From NCBI GenBank assembly GCA_020466095.1, contig CM035807.1, positions 79,752,351 through 79,816,350 on the forward strand: a stretch of DNA of 64,000 bases. Reading direction: 5' to 3'. Within the stretch, counting starts at the first letter, position 1. Every line of letters begins with the position of its first letter. The notes beneath the pieces are model-generated. The model worked only from the letters and a program-made list of their open reading frames with translations. It was not told the DNA's origin and did not search any database. The translations under genes and the position numbers were made by a program. This DNA is from Chlorops oryzae (taxonomy: Eukaryota; Arthropoda; Insecta; Diptera; Chloropidae). Of the stretch, positions 34,700-46,041 are shown piece by piece.

Positions 34700-36361
34700 T
34701 ACTGGGAAATTCATTCTCTTATACCTATTTGGCAATTCGCTCGAAAGCTTTCCTAATTTAAATTGAACTGAGAGCTTTTTTTCAATAGCCACACTGTTAG
34801 TGAGCAACAAAAGAAGAAAAGAAAAGTCGTTCATATTAAACTAATTTTTCGAATAAAAAAAACTGATAATGAATTAATGATGAATTTGTGTTTTGAGATT
34901 TTATTTATGTTTGATAAGGACGGCATGGATATGTTGCCTTCTTCTTCGAAGAAAAACTTTGGAGTTCAAATTTCGATTTAGTAATACTGTTTGCAATATT
35001 CCATTTATCGTTTAAAACCTTTAACTTCTGTTTAACCCTGTGTTTAATTATGTTAAAAAAACTCCGGGTTTTCATCAACAAAGGTATGCCATCTTCAATT
35101 GGTAAGCATAGCACAAAATCCATCTATTTTAAACGAAGCATTAAACGAAAGCACACATTGAGTTTAAAATGCACTCGATAAGGCCCCTTTTATATTTTTC
35201 TTGAAACATTACGACGACAACACATCATATCCATAATAAAATTGCATATTCGAATCGTAAAGATTTCACTGTGCGATTCACTTAAAAATGCAAGCCGTAT
35301 TTCCTTAAACGATGTCAAGCTTTAAGCACTGCCGGAAGTGTTCCTAAACGAAGTGGAAGTTGCTAACTTACATGTCGTCCAAGGAAAAAAAAAATTAAAC
35401 ATCTGAACGTTGAAGGTAAGGATTGCTGACTGCTTAGAGAAACTTGCGGGATTAAATCCTTTCACATCGCATCGTTCGCATGTTTGCGATGAACTGTTTG
35501 TGTGTTTATTTTCCATAAGTATTTCTTCTGTATACGAAAATCAACTCGACTGCTTCAGTTTGGTTCGGTGACAACAACAGAAATCTAGACATAAAGTAAA
35601 CAAAAACAACTACAGAGGAAGTCAGCCACTCAGTATAAGTTTGGCGGCTGCAAGTGGCCTCTAAACGAGAGCATGATATGAAACTCAAAGCTGTCATACG
35701 CGCTGTTTTCTTGAAAAATATTCCCGACGAAAAAAGACGCAATCGGAAAAATTTACGAAATCTAAAAAAAATATAATAAAACAAAAAAATATTTATCATG
35801 CATTTACTTATCCGTTCTCAAGACTGAGGACGTATGTACGTACATAGTGCATGGCGCGTTGCACTCCGCGACGTATGCGTAACGTGAATATTTCGCGTTT
35901 CATGCTCATACGCCGGCAATGCCGTTGCACTGTGTCCGCTGCATAGTGACTGCTTTTGTTGTGAGCGCAAATAAAGTTTGGATTTGATAAATTGCAACTT
36001 ATGCGTTAAACATAAACAGGCGATTTTAGGAAAATACTTTTAGGAAAATACTTTTAAAAAATATTTCTTTGCGAAGATATAAAGTGCTGATAGTAAAATG
36101 TTTTGCCGTTCATCGTTCATTTGCATAGATCCGAAAAAAAATATAAATAAAAATCTCTTTTGCAAAATGACTTGTTTATATGCCAATAGAAAAGTTTGCG
36201 ATTTCCATTTTAAGAAGCAATCAATTGTTTGTGGATCTTTCATGCGTTCAAAAATTTGTTTCAGTTTTGTTTCATTTTAGTTGGTTTTTTAAATGCGCTT
36301 AAGACCGACTTAGTCCTGCTTGAATAATGACGAAAAACCACAATCAGAAAAAAAGTTATGA
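34700..36361. other. AT-rich stretch, no gene seen
   Basis: No supported gene or repeat structure, apart from short A-runs and a GGAAAATACTTTTA doublet near 36028-36056. Confidence 0.5.
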
Positions 36362-36363
36362 TA

Positions 36364-36535
36364 CAGTAGAGTACGGATAAATGCAACACGTTTTTTGCTC
36401 GAATTCTTGTGCACTTATGCGATCTTTGCATTAATCCGTGCATATTTTCATGAGGACTCAAAAAAAGGCATCAAAGCACCTTGCATTTATGGGGTTTTTG
36501 CATTTATTCGTGTTGCATTTATCCGTAGTTCACTG
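36364..36535. mobile_element. pogo/Tc1-like MITE with TA duplication
   Basis: Ends are CAGTAGAGTACGGATAAATG and the inverse of CAGTGAACTACGGATAAATG, each followed inwards by CAACAC. TA flanks both sides (36362-36363 and 36536-36537). At 172 bp there is no coding capacity. CAGT ends with a TA duplication suit pogo/Tc1-mariner mobilisation. Confidence 0.75.
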
Positions 36536-37052
36536 TATAGGAAATATTTTTTAAAATGATAGTGGTATTCAAGTAGACTCGGAAATAGCTAGGTACAAAT
36601 TTTGCGCGCGCAAACTTTTTACTATTGCTTTAACGACCCTTATGCAAAGCGCGTGTAAAAATTTTGCGAAAACAGGTTTCAATGTATACTGTGGTGAAAA
36701 AAGAAAAAGCGAATATCGCACATATAATATTTGGCGCATCACATTAGGCGTAAAAAATTTCCGAGGCTGCGGAAACTATTTTTAATACAAAATAATTTGC
36801 GAGGGCGCGAAATTTCTGAGGGCGCAAATTTTGCGTACCTGCTTGAATACGACTGATTTTTCGTGAGCGTGCTACTTTAAAATAACATACCAATACATAT
36901 TTTCCATTAAACTTTCTTAATTTTTAACTTGGAAGTCGAAAATAACTTTGGTCATATGGAATAGTAACATAAGCTAGAATTTATTAGAGGCTATACAACT
37001 CGATTCGAAGTGAATATTCCCCGAGAATTTTTCCCTCAAAAAGAAAGTATTC

Positions 37053-37396
37053 GGGGGTGTTATGGAATACGACAATCGTCAGAATCAGATTTGAAATCAA
37101 CACATTTTTCGATTTGGTGTTATAGAAATAGACTATGAGCTATTATACACGAGGCGTTTTTTAACGCGCGTTTCGTCACTCGCGTGTCGAAATTGTAGGA
37201 TAGCGATGTAAGCGGGGTAGGCAAACACGCAAGGGCAGCTCTACCCCACCTTATCAGGTTTTCCTATCATCGAAAATCGATTTTGCTATCTTCGAAAAAG
37301 GCAAAACTGTGAATATTTCATAACACCATTTAAAACCGACTTTCATTTCAATTCTGATTCTGAGACAATTCTGTGTCGGTTTCCATAACAGCCCCT
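37053..37396. mobile_element. TIR element (MITE), ends GGGG(T/C)TGTTATGGAA
   Basis: The left end GGGGGTGTTATGGAATACGA and the inverse right end GGGGCTGTTATGGAAACCGA match, with further CAGAATCAGA(T/A)TTGAAAT similarity inside and a second GGTGTTAT(A/G) pair nested within. No clear target duplication and no protein were seen. Confidence 0.6.
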
Positions 37397-40300
37397 ATCA
37401 TAACCGCCAATACTAGGACGAAAGAGATGACATTTGCTCAAAAACTTTCAAAATCTTTCTCCCTTTATATTCACTTCCCCTTCTGTTAAGAGGGAGCGGG
37501 GTTTTGTTATTTTTATTATTTCAAATCTGATAAAGTTGTGATGCTGATGTTAACAATGGGACAAATACTCGTACGTTTTCTGAAAAACTTTCCCTTGCCA
37601 AAACATCTTTTGTGCATTCAGTTTTTCTTATACATTCCGATTTTTTATCCATCATTTAACAAAATGCCTTAAATATGAGGATATAACAGCACACTTCTTA
37701 TATTACTGTTCCACCTTATCAAGGACTTGGATCAGAATATGGGGCAACGATGTAATAAGCATTGAAATTATCCATTCGTAAAGAATTGGTTAACACTCAC
37801 AGAAATTCTTGGTTACCTGAAGCAAAACTAGTAATTTTTGGGAGAGCCGAAAACGTCTCCCTCCTTTTTCCTGCACTCCGTTCCCTTCCCCATCCTCACC
37901 CTCTTCTCCACCCTCTTCCTCCCCCTCTTCCTCCCCCTCTTCCTCCCCCTCTTCCTCCCCCTCTTCCTCCCCCTCTTCCTTCCAAAAAAAAAAACGGATA
38001 GTAGCCAATATCTCCAACACAGATTCTTCTTGCGTGATTCAAGTGCCCCGGCCAGTTCCTGGGTCCACAAAACTCGACCAGTTCCTCCATTATGTTCTGT
38101 CGAACACAGATATTTTTCTTAAATATTTTCTTCTATATAGGCGTAATATGGGTATTCATTCAGACCTGGAACTTAGTGAACTTTTTAAACAGCCGTCAAA
38201 GCTTCCATGTAATTTGACTGTTAACGCAAGAAGTTCTCAGAGTTCACTCCTTCGGATGGGTTCGAATGAATTCCCATAATATAAGTTATGTTGAGATTAG
38301 AAGTCCAAAATGAATTTGAAGCCTGGTTTCCAATAGTGTATATTTTCTGTCTACGATTCAAAACATCTTCAAAACTTTTTAATCACCTGCGCTTTCAACT
38401 GTAACTGGTTAAGTATGTTTGGATGTGTTGAATATGTTAAGGAATTGCCGCGTTTTGGGGAAATAAAAAACTAAGAAGCAAATGTGGTTGAATATAAATA
38501 AAAAGTTTTCATACTAAAATTTAAATTTGAAATTCAAATCGTTAAAACGACAAATGCAGTGGAGAGTTTTTTGTTTGTTTGTTTTCAAACAAGGAATACG
38601 GGAAGTGTACTAAGTGAGAAAAAAAATCCTCCTGGAGTGGCATTACTTTTTCGTTACTTAAATTGCATGTGACCATGAATGTAATTGTTTGAAGGTGCGA
38701 ACTTTCACAATTGAATCACTTTTAAATGTAATTGCATTTGAAAATACCAAAAGCAATGGCCATACAATGTAAGCACCAACGTCATCAGGTAGAAAGCAAG
38801 TTATCAGCAATGGAAATGAGCGTTCGGAGCAATCAGAGCTGCGAGCGTTGATTTGATGAGACGGAAAAACGGAAGAGTCGAAGAAGAAGAAGAGAAAACC
38901 AGTTAGCTATTCCATTAGCGTTGAGCAAATAAAGGAAGATGCATTTACCCAAACCGCAATGTTCGTATGAAAAGTATTGATTTACGATATTGTTGTTGTT
39001 GCAGCTGCCGCTGCTGTTGCTGCTGTTGTTTCTTGCAGAAGAAATCGCTCGTGAACTACAAGAACCTTGAAGCATAGGTACGCATATAAAGAGGGCGCGA
39101 ACACGTACCACATGATGTTGTTTTTCATATTTCTCTCTCAAATTCAACCAAAATCGCTGACCGACAGCCATAATCGTGCGTTGCATGGCTACAAAGTTTT
39201 CCGATGTATCTTCGAAGCGATCAATTTGGCCGTTTTCAATGTTTTCTTTTCCATTCAATTTTTTTGTGGTTTCCATTTTGTTTCTTTTTTTCCAGCCATT
39301 TTTGTTTTGAGGTTGTATAATTTTTTTTTTTCAATTTCTTTACATTAGTTGTAGTTGTAATAGCGGGGTTAAAAATTTTTTTTTTTTTAATATTCCACAA
39401 TCGGAAGTGAGTCTTAGACGCAGCTTTCTGACGGCCATACAGCAAAGAGCGAATGTGATTACATTTTGAGAGAGATAAAAGCTTAACAAGGGGGAACTCA
39501 AAGACAAACCTGAGTGAGTTCTTCAAAATATATCTATAGGAAAAAAAAAGGGTTGAAGATTAAAGACTTTTTGATTGCCGGGTGACGACTCATGCGGATT
39601 GAATGAATTCAATTGAAAATTGGTTTTAATTCTTAAGGAGTAATTAGCCAGCTACTTCGTTTTGATATCTTTTACTATTCTCCTTGGCAAAAGGAAAAAA
39701 AAAAATATATATAAAAAACAAGTCTCTTCAGGTCCAAATGAGTGAATGCTTCTCAAATAAACACATTTGCAACTGAAGAAGATTGATGCTGACAAGCATG
39801 TAAACCGCACATCCATCTTTGGTAAATTTTCCCCTTATACACTTCTGTTAAGTTTTTTCTTCTGCTTTTTGAGATATTCGCATAGAGATGCTGACTTTTG
39901 CAATCCTTTCAGCATTCGACGCAATACCCTTTTCATTATTGTTATTCCCTTTTTCGCTGCTTTCGACGAGTGCTTTCCATTTCGAAAACTCATTTCATTC
40001 ACGTGCCCCTAACGCTGCAATTTTGTCCTTTGTGGTCATCTACAGACTCGTATGTGGGCCTTGAGAAAAGCTAGTTTCGCGATTTCTCGCTGCTTTAAAA
40101 GTTAACACCCCTTACATACATATGTGCTGTGTGCGCGAGTGCAACGTATAAAGGCAATTATTGTTTTTGACATAGTGCTGACCCGATCAACCTGACCTTT
40201 GACGTATGTATGTGCATGCACAAATGCGCACAAAAGTACAATCAAACGAACAGAAACAAACACAAACGCACACACAAACTAATATGTATGTATATGTGTA

Positions 40301-40913
40301 TCTATACACTTGTTCATGTGGCTGCATGTGTTTGCTGCTGTTTTTAGCCCTTCCAGCGTGTGCACATGTAGATAAGTACAATTGTGCTTGTACGTTCAAA
40401 CTTTTGTAGTGGGAAATTGCATTTCGCGGTAACAAGTGCCGTTGCTATTACTCAAGCGTTTAAACAATTCGATTGTTTTATAAAAATTGATTGAACGCGT
40501 AGCTTGAAATTGAAGTTTACATAAGCTCAGCATGAATGGAGTGAGAGGAAGATAGCAAGATAGCAAGAGAGAAAGAGAGCAAGAGAGCAAGAGAGGGTGA
40601 GCGGGAGAGAGCGCGCGAATTTTTTAATAGTTAACAATGTTGAAGGTTACGTTCAATTTGGACAACAGTGAAATTAGAATGAAATTTAAAATCTTTATAC
40701 ACGTGAAAATACGTGTATTTTCCCCACCTTTAACTACAAATTTCGGAAGTTTTCCTCTTGATATTTTTAAATCACGATATATGATTTTTAAATTTACAAA
40801 ATCCAATTATATTAGTTGTTTTGCAGGAAGGAGATCTAAGTTAATTAACATTGAATTCAAGATGATTTCAAAATTTCGAACAGCCTCGCTACATAAAAAA
40901 TGTAAACATAGCT
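37397..40913. other. Gene-free stretch with low-complexity tracts
   Basis: No supported gene. Includes a 12-bp pyrimidine tandem repeat (separate entry), one short dispersed repeat near 38395, a CTG/TTG-rich patch near 38992-39030, T-runs near 39325 and 39377, and a GAGAGCAA tract near 40546-40617. Confidence 0.5.
37899..37982. repeat. 12-bp tandem repeat (CCCTCTTCCTCC)n
   Basis: Seven copies, the last five nearly perfect, forming a pure pyrimidine strand (purine on the minus strand). Such mirror-like homopurine tracts can form triplex DNA. The poly-Glu/Gly-Arg frames on the minus strand are by-products. Confidence 0.9.
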
Positions 40914-41209
40914 TTTTACACCCAGCTTCAGCAGTATACACTCAAAAAATTCCGTCGTAGAATCTATGATATCCGACGTAGAATCTATTATATCCGCAAA
41001 TGAAATAGGTCCAATTGCAAGATATAATAGATTCTACGACCGCTTTGCAGTAGTTTCTACGATGAGGAATGTCATTGATTTCAACGATATATAACGTAGA
41101 TTCAACGATATCTATCTTAGGAACTACGATATTATATAATGGGAACTACGATATAATATAATAGGAACTACGATATTATATTGTAGGAACTACGATATCA
41201 AATCATAGG

Positions 41210-41271
41210 AACTACGGTATCGAATCTTGAAAACAAGGTCGGCGGGTTCGATCCCTGCTGCAGCGAGCGAC

Positions 41272-41272
<1 letters not shown>
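41210..41272 (+). repeat. tRNA-like 3' half with B box
   Basis: GGGTTCGATCCCTGCTGCAG has a clean pol III B box, followed directly by a T48 run that would act as a pol III terminator. It aligns with the minus-strand tRNA-like sequence at 41599 (CGA-CTTG-AA, AAGGTC, GTTCGA, TG-TGC positions). No good A box is seen. Confidence 0.45.

Positions 41273-41320
<48 letters not shown>
41273..41320. repeat. T48 homopolymer
   Basis: Uninterrupted run of 48 T on the + strand, right after the tRNA-like B-box sequence. The exact length is likely to be unreliable in any assembly. Confidence 0.9.
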
Positions 41321-41321
<1 letters not shown>

Positions 41322-41598
41322 AAAAGCAGATAATTTAACATTTATATTATTGAAAAAACTGAGAAATAAAAGATTTTAACAATCCTTTAATGCTTACAAA
41401 ATAAAAAATAATAACAACAACAAAAAATAAAAATTTATAGGAATTTCTTGAAAGAGCTTGTGCGTGACGTTTTGGAAGGCGCGATGAAATCAACTATTTA
41501 TTTGGTTCGCGCAACTTACTTTCTGTTCCGTATTTTTTCCTTGAAATTTACTTGCCAGTTTAATTATTCTCCTTTTTTCCACAAATTTTTTTGCCTGC

Positions 41599-41672
41599 AA
41601 CAGGATTCGAACTCGGACCTTCCAGATTACAAGTCGAGCACACTTCAACTACGCCATCGCGAGATATGATTT
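41599..41672 (-). repeat. tRNA-like sequence, resembling tRNA-Thr(TGT)
   Basis: On the minus strand: A-box-like TGGCGTAGTTG, a 7-nt loop CTTGTAA between partly pairing stems (TGT anticodon position), and B-box GAGTTCGAATCC followed by TGTTGCAGGC. The acceptor stem does not close, so it is tRNA-derived and not functional. Translated on the + strand it gives the familiar spurious QDSN...DYKS phrase seen wherever such repeats are translated. Confidence 0.5.
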
Positions 41673-42229
41673 GAGCTTGCTAGTTTTGTTATATCAATGT
41701 AAGTGGGAAACAGTAGAAACTATTAGATTGACAGTAGAACTTATTGTATTTTACGTAGATTCTATGATATTTCCATCGTAGATTCTAAGATATTTAAATC
41801 GTTAAATCTATGATGAACATAATTCTTCCACAGTAGAAACTATTGAATTTACAATAGAAATTATTGTATTTTACGTAGATTCTATGACATTTCCATCGTA
41901 GATTCTATGATATTGAAATCGTAAAATCTATGACGGACAAAATTCTTCCACAGTAGAAACTATTATATTTACAGTAGAACTTATTGTATTTTACGTAGCT
42001 TCTATTATATTTTTCTACGTCTTCCTATCGTAGAAACAACGATGCATAATTTTTTCAGTGTATATAAGTTTTGCTCGTATCTTGTAATATCTAGATCTAA
42101 CCTACGTAGGTAGAGGCATAAACATTTAATTAGATATATTGTATATATATAAGTATATCTGTTCGTCCATCTGTGGTCTGATCTCCACCGAAACCAATCA
42201 AAAACGTACATAATTAAATAAATTTTATA

Positions 42230-43420
42230 AATTAAATTTTAGAAATCAATTACACTGTGTTAGTTCAAAAAAGCGACAAACAAACTGCTTTCATATCAAG
42301 AAATGATAACTAAAACACGCTGAATACAATTATGATATTGATTTTTTGGGATTGCCTCAGTTAACGGAGAACTCTCAGTTGCTATTCATTTGCTTTCCTA
42401 TTGCACCGTTTTGAAAAGTTATACCTATTTAAAAAAATCGAAAGTCAATAAATTTCCTTCCCCTAAAAGTATGCTTCACTTTTTTAATAAAAACAAGCAC
42501 TAGATAGTCTTAGGATTAATAATAGAGGCTCGATGGACATCAGGGATTTCCCGTCTCAATCGTCTCCATAAACTATGCTTTAAAAGTCAACGAAATCCGA
42601 GCCCTGTTCATAAGCAATGTTTTTCATAATTTTAAGGCACTAATCGAAAGAAAAGTACCCAAGCTTTGTTTCCATGTACATAAACTACAAAATAATCTGA
42701 TGATTCAGGCCATTAAGGCGTCATTAATTGCTTTTTTTTAAAGCCCCCAAAAAGGACCTCATTATTTCTTAATTTTACAATAAGTATATGAAAGTGGTTA
42801 AAATGAATAATGCAATTTCAAAGAACGCAGAGTCCTGTTAAATTTCTTATAAGGAATCACCATTTTACATTTGTAGCTCTAAAGCTATGTCCTATTGTGT
42901 TCTCAAAAATATTAAAACCAAAATTCGTTGCATACTTTTAGGCACCTATTTCATTGTTTACATGATATACAATCTATGTTCATGTACCAAATCTATGTAT
43001 AATCTCTGAGCACATTTTACAATCCAAAAACTTCGAATCTTGTCTATCTTTTTGTGTTATTTCCACAAACAAAACTTTTTTTTATTAAACTTATCCTCAA
43101 ATTGTAGTAAACATCTGTTTCACGAACATCGAACTCAGATATGTTATCATTATGGTAGCAGCAAATATTAATATTCGCCATCTAAGGGTATACAATAGAG
43201 TATTTAAAAGCGAATTGATATTATTCTAAGCCTTTATAAATTGATCGTTACTAAGGTTTTTAAGATTTCCGCACATCTTTCAAAACCTTTCTTAAAGATG
43301 TCAGATTTTGTCACTATCGGGAATATTCAGAATATATCAAATTTATATTATAAATGCATACATTTTGGTGCTGAACTTAAATATTTTCTGTTGCCCTAGT
43401 TATCATATTCTTTAGTTCGT
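42230..43420. other. AT-rich stretch, no gene seen
   Basis: No supported gene or clear repeat boundary. Confidence 0.5.
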
Positions 43421-43424
43421 TTTT

Positions 43425-44080
43425 TATTTAAAATATGGAATGGTGAAAAGCAAAATGGATTTTTGTTTAAATAATTTTTATACCCGACACACTCTGTGTC
43501 GAGGGTATATTGCGTTTGTGTGGTTGGGTGTAACACCCAGAACCAGTCGAGATAGACCATACAAAATATATATAGAAATGATCAGCTTCACCAGGAGATT
43601 CGATTTAGACATGTCCGTCTGTCTGTCTGTCTGTTTGTATACAGTTATCTTATCGAAGGAGTTGAGCTATCTTGAAGAAATTTAGTATGCGTGCTAACGG
43701 GGACATGAGTAGGAACAAGTTCGAGAATGGACCCGATCGGACCATTTTTAAGGGTACCTCCAGTGCTAGGGTCTGTCACAAAAATCTCAAAAGTGCCTCA
43801 AAATCGGACTTTTTCGAAATATTTCAATGAAACTTAGAATTTGAGCTTATATGTAAGCCTCCGATTAGAATTCAAAAAAATTGGAAATTTGGGCGTGGCA
43901 AAGGGACAGTTTTCATAAAGAAATTTAACAAAAGTCGGTATATGGGGCCCCTTATGGCCTTAAACACTTCTTGATATTAAAAATTCCTTGAACATATGTG
44001 TCTGTGTCTTGTATTCTATTGTCAGGTTCGCCTGACTATAACACCCTTACTTGTTTTAAATATGTTTGGTAACATTCGCC
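43425..44080 (+). mobile_element. Harbinger-like family end, interrupted by a DINE-like element
   Basis: Left of the DINE insertion, ATGGAATGGTGAAAAGCAAA, and right of it, TTTTAAATATGTTTGGTAAC, join into a sequence matching the solo end at about 1365-1425 (TTGGAATGGTAAAAACCAAA ... TTTTAAATATGCTTGGTAAT). The inserted DINE-like copy is 43479-44053. Confidence 0.6.
43479..44053 (+). mobile_element. mini-me/DINE-1-like element, family A copy 3
   Basis: Complete short version: TATACCCGACACACTCTGTG start, (GTCT)n at about 43616-43636, one GGTACCTCCAGT unit, 3' hairpin GTCAGG-TTCG-CCTGAC and ACTTG end, flanked by T's at both junctions. It lacks the internal duplication of copy 1. Confidence 0.8.
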
Positions 44081-46041
44081 ATCGTCGGCATTCCAATGGA
44101 ATTCCGCAAGCATTTTACATATCCATCACTGCCACTGCTCTTCTTTATTCATTTACTTCGAGTAAATTACAGCCTCGTGGCAGTATAATTGTTAAGTAGC
44201 CTTTCTCTTCGTAACTCGCATAGGATATGCTTATTTTCCAGCAAATAATTTAATGGCGCATGTAATAAATTTCGGTAAAATTTCTGTCGTGTCTATATCT
44301 TTTCAATGTCCGTCTTCCATCAGAAGAGAGCTCACTCAAACTGCATTAGTTCGTCAATTAATTTTAATCCCTAAAAGCATCGTTGAGTGGTCTGATCGCA
44401 TTATCAAATTCTCCTTATACAGCTTACATATATCTGCACAACGAACCAACAATTTTTGTTCGATTTCACCGTGAAGCTAGATTGTGCATGTCTAATAAGT
44501 TTTCGTTTGACTGCTGCACTTCGAAAATCTCATCATACCTGAAAATTGGCTTTCAAGAATTTCAAAATGCTTTTGCACTTAAGGAATTGTTAAAGTCCTC
44601 TTAATTGTAAACAAATTCAATCAAATAATAGATATTGCGAGGTGCTTTTCAGCTTTCGCCACTAGCCGTGCAGTTTCGATATGTTTAGGTGCGGATTTTA
44701 CAGAAAAAAAGTTTTAAATAGGGCTCGAAATTATTTTTTGTTACTGTCCTTTGTAGTCAACGTTTCCAAATATCCGCATATGACTGGTCGCAAGCCCCTC
44801 CCATCTTCTAAGAAGTCTTAAGACACACCTAAAAGAGATCGTTTCATATCCTATTTGTAAGCCATGAAGTACTATTATATGTATATGATATACCTAGCCA
44901 GGTGTCATTTTTTCAATTTTTTCAAAGTCGTCCGACAAATCGAAAATCACATTTTTTTAAAGAAAAATCTTCAGACTTCAAGTTGAAAAAAAAAGATTTC
45001 CCATATGTATAAAAAATATGGAGCTATATATATATGTAGCTTTTTCAGGAAAATCTATTTTATTTATTTTTCGTTTTCATACAAAGTAATTAATAAACGG
45101 GGGTTATTTTGATGTTTTTTCATGTGATTGATAAGTCTCTAAAAAAATATATATATAAATATTAAATATATCAATAAGGTTTATGGTCCGTAGAAATTCG
45201 GAAATACTCATATCGGAAATCATTTGCCACACCCTAAAACAAACCCGATTTTATAGATAGTACCTATTTCGGAAAGACCTTCAAGTTACCATTCAAAATC
45301 CACTTGGCCCAAGCAAAAAGGACCAATATTATGGATACTATCAAGGAAAAATGAAATTCCCCATACAAAAAAAATTTTGTTTTTTGGCGTTTTCAGAGCA
45401 CGGTGCCACCCCTTGAAAACACTTTGTTTGGGAAATCGTTTATACTGTTAATTTTTTCATAATGTTAACTTTCAAAAACCACTTGGCCCACAAAAATTTC
45501 TAAGCATATTTGGCTGTATGAAGTAAAATATGTAAAAATTTTTCAATGAAGTTTATACAATTTTGCAATGTAACAAGAAAGAAATTTTGAGTATACTTTT
45601 AGGGTAAAAATTTTTCATATGAAAATTTCATTTCAAAACAAAAGTTTATACAAAATGTGTGCTCTAACGAAATCAAATTTTTATGAAAACTTCAGAATGT
45701 GCCAAGTTTCATCACTCTGCGAACACTCCGTATAGTTTTTACACTTAAATGTATTATGCGATCCCACTGTGTCATGGGAGAAAATTCGAAACGCCCATTT
45801 CCCGAGTTGTATCTCTTAAAAAAAAAGGTTCCAAAACAAAAGTTTATACTAAATATGTGATCTAATGTTATCATAAAAAAAATTAAACTTTTTTCAAAAC
45901 AGGTTTTTTGACATCTTGCTAGATATACAATTAAAAAAATCATCACCGCATTTCGATTCTTATTCCATAAATTTTCTTAAAACAAATGCAAAGCAAAAAC
46001 AATAATTGATGAATTGCTCCCAACGCAACAAAGAAGCTTAA
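44081..46041. other. Gene-free stretch with degenerate direct repeats
   Basis: No supported gene. Two phrases recur at about 180-195 bp intervals: CCACTTGGCCCA (about 45300 and 45480) and CAAAACAAAAGTTTATAC (about 45635 and 45832). This suggests an eroded tandem repeat or an old repetitive element. Confidence 0.5.

Larger units (their letters stand above)
40939..42060. mobile_element. CACTG-ended element with subterminal repeat arrays and two tRNA-like sequences
   Basis: Ends are CACTCAAAAAATT (left) and the inverse of CACTGAAAAAATT (right), flanked by TATA (40935-40938 and 42061-42064); removing it restores the DINE-like target. Behind each end lies an array of short variants of GTAGATTCTATGATAT and GGAACTACGATAT (left) or CAGTAGAAACTATTATAT (right). 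The centre carries a T48 run and two tRNA-like sequences facing each other. No transposase is visible. A 4-bp TATA-type duplication with CACT ends would suit Chapaev-like DNA transposons, but the superfamily is unproven. Confidence 0.65.
40914..42210 (+). mobile_element. DINE-like family B copy, split by the CACTG-ended element
   Basis: The left piece (40914-40938, TTTTTACACCCAGCTTCAGC...) and the right piece (from 42061, TATATAAGTTTTGCTCG...) join into a 5' end that matches family B at 60541 (TATACCCAGCGTAAGCAGAG, then TTAGTTTTGTGCGAATCTTG). Further right, CCATCTGTGGTCTGATCTCC matches the GTCTGTGGTTGGATCTCC block of that copy. The 3' part is missing or decayed. Confidence 0.65.

Noticed and set aside
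37790..38090. Minus-strand frames rich in Glu-Gly or Arg-Gly
   Set aside because: Translations of the 12-bp pyrimidine tandem repeat.
40494..40503. AACGCGTAGC, resembling the GAAACGCGTA part of the hammerhead motif
   Set aside because: No CTGANGA core or pairing arms lie nearby.
41448..41669. 73-codon frame with a QDSN...DYKS phrase
   Set aside because: The phrase is the translation of a tRNA-like sequence read on the wrong strand, a well-known artefact, not a protein.
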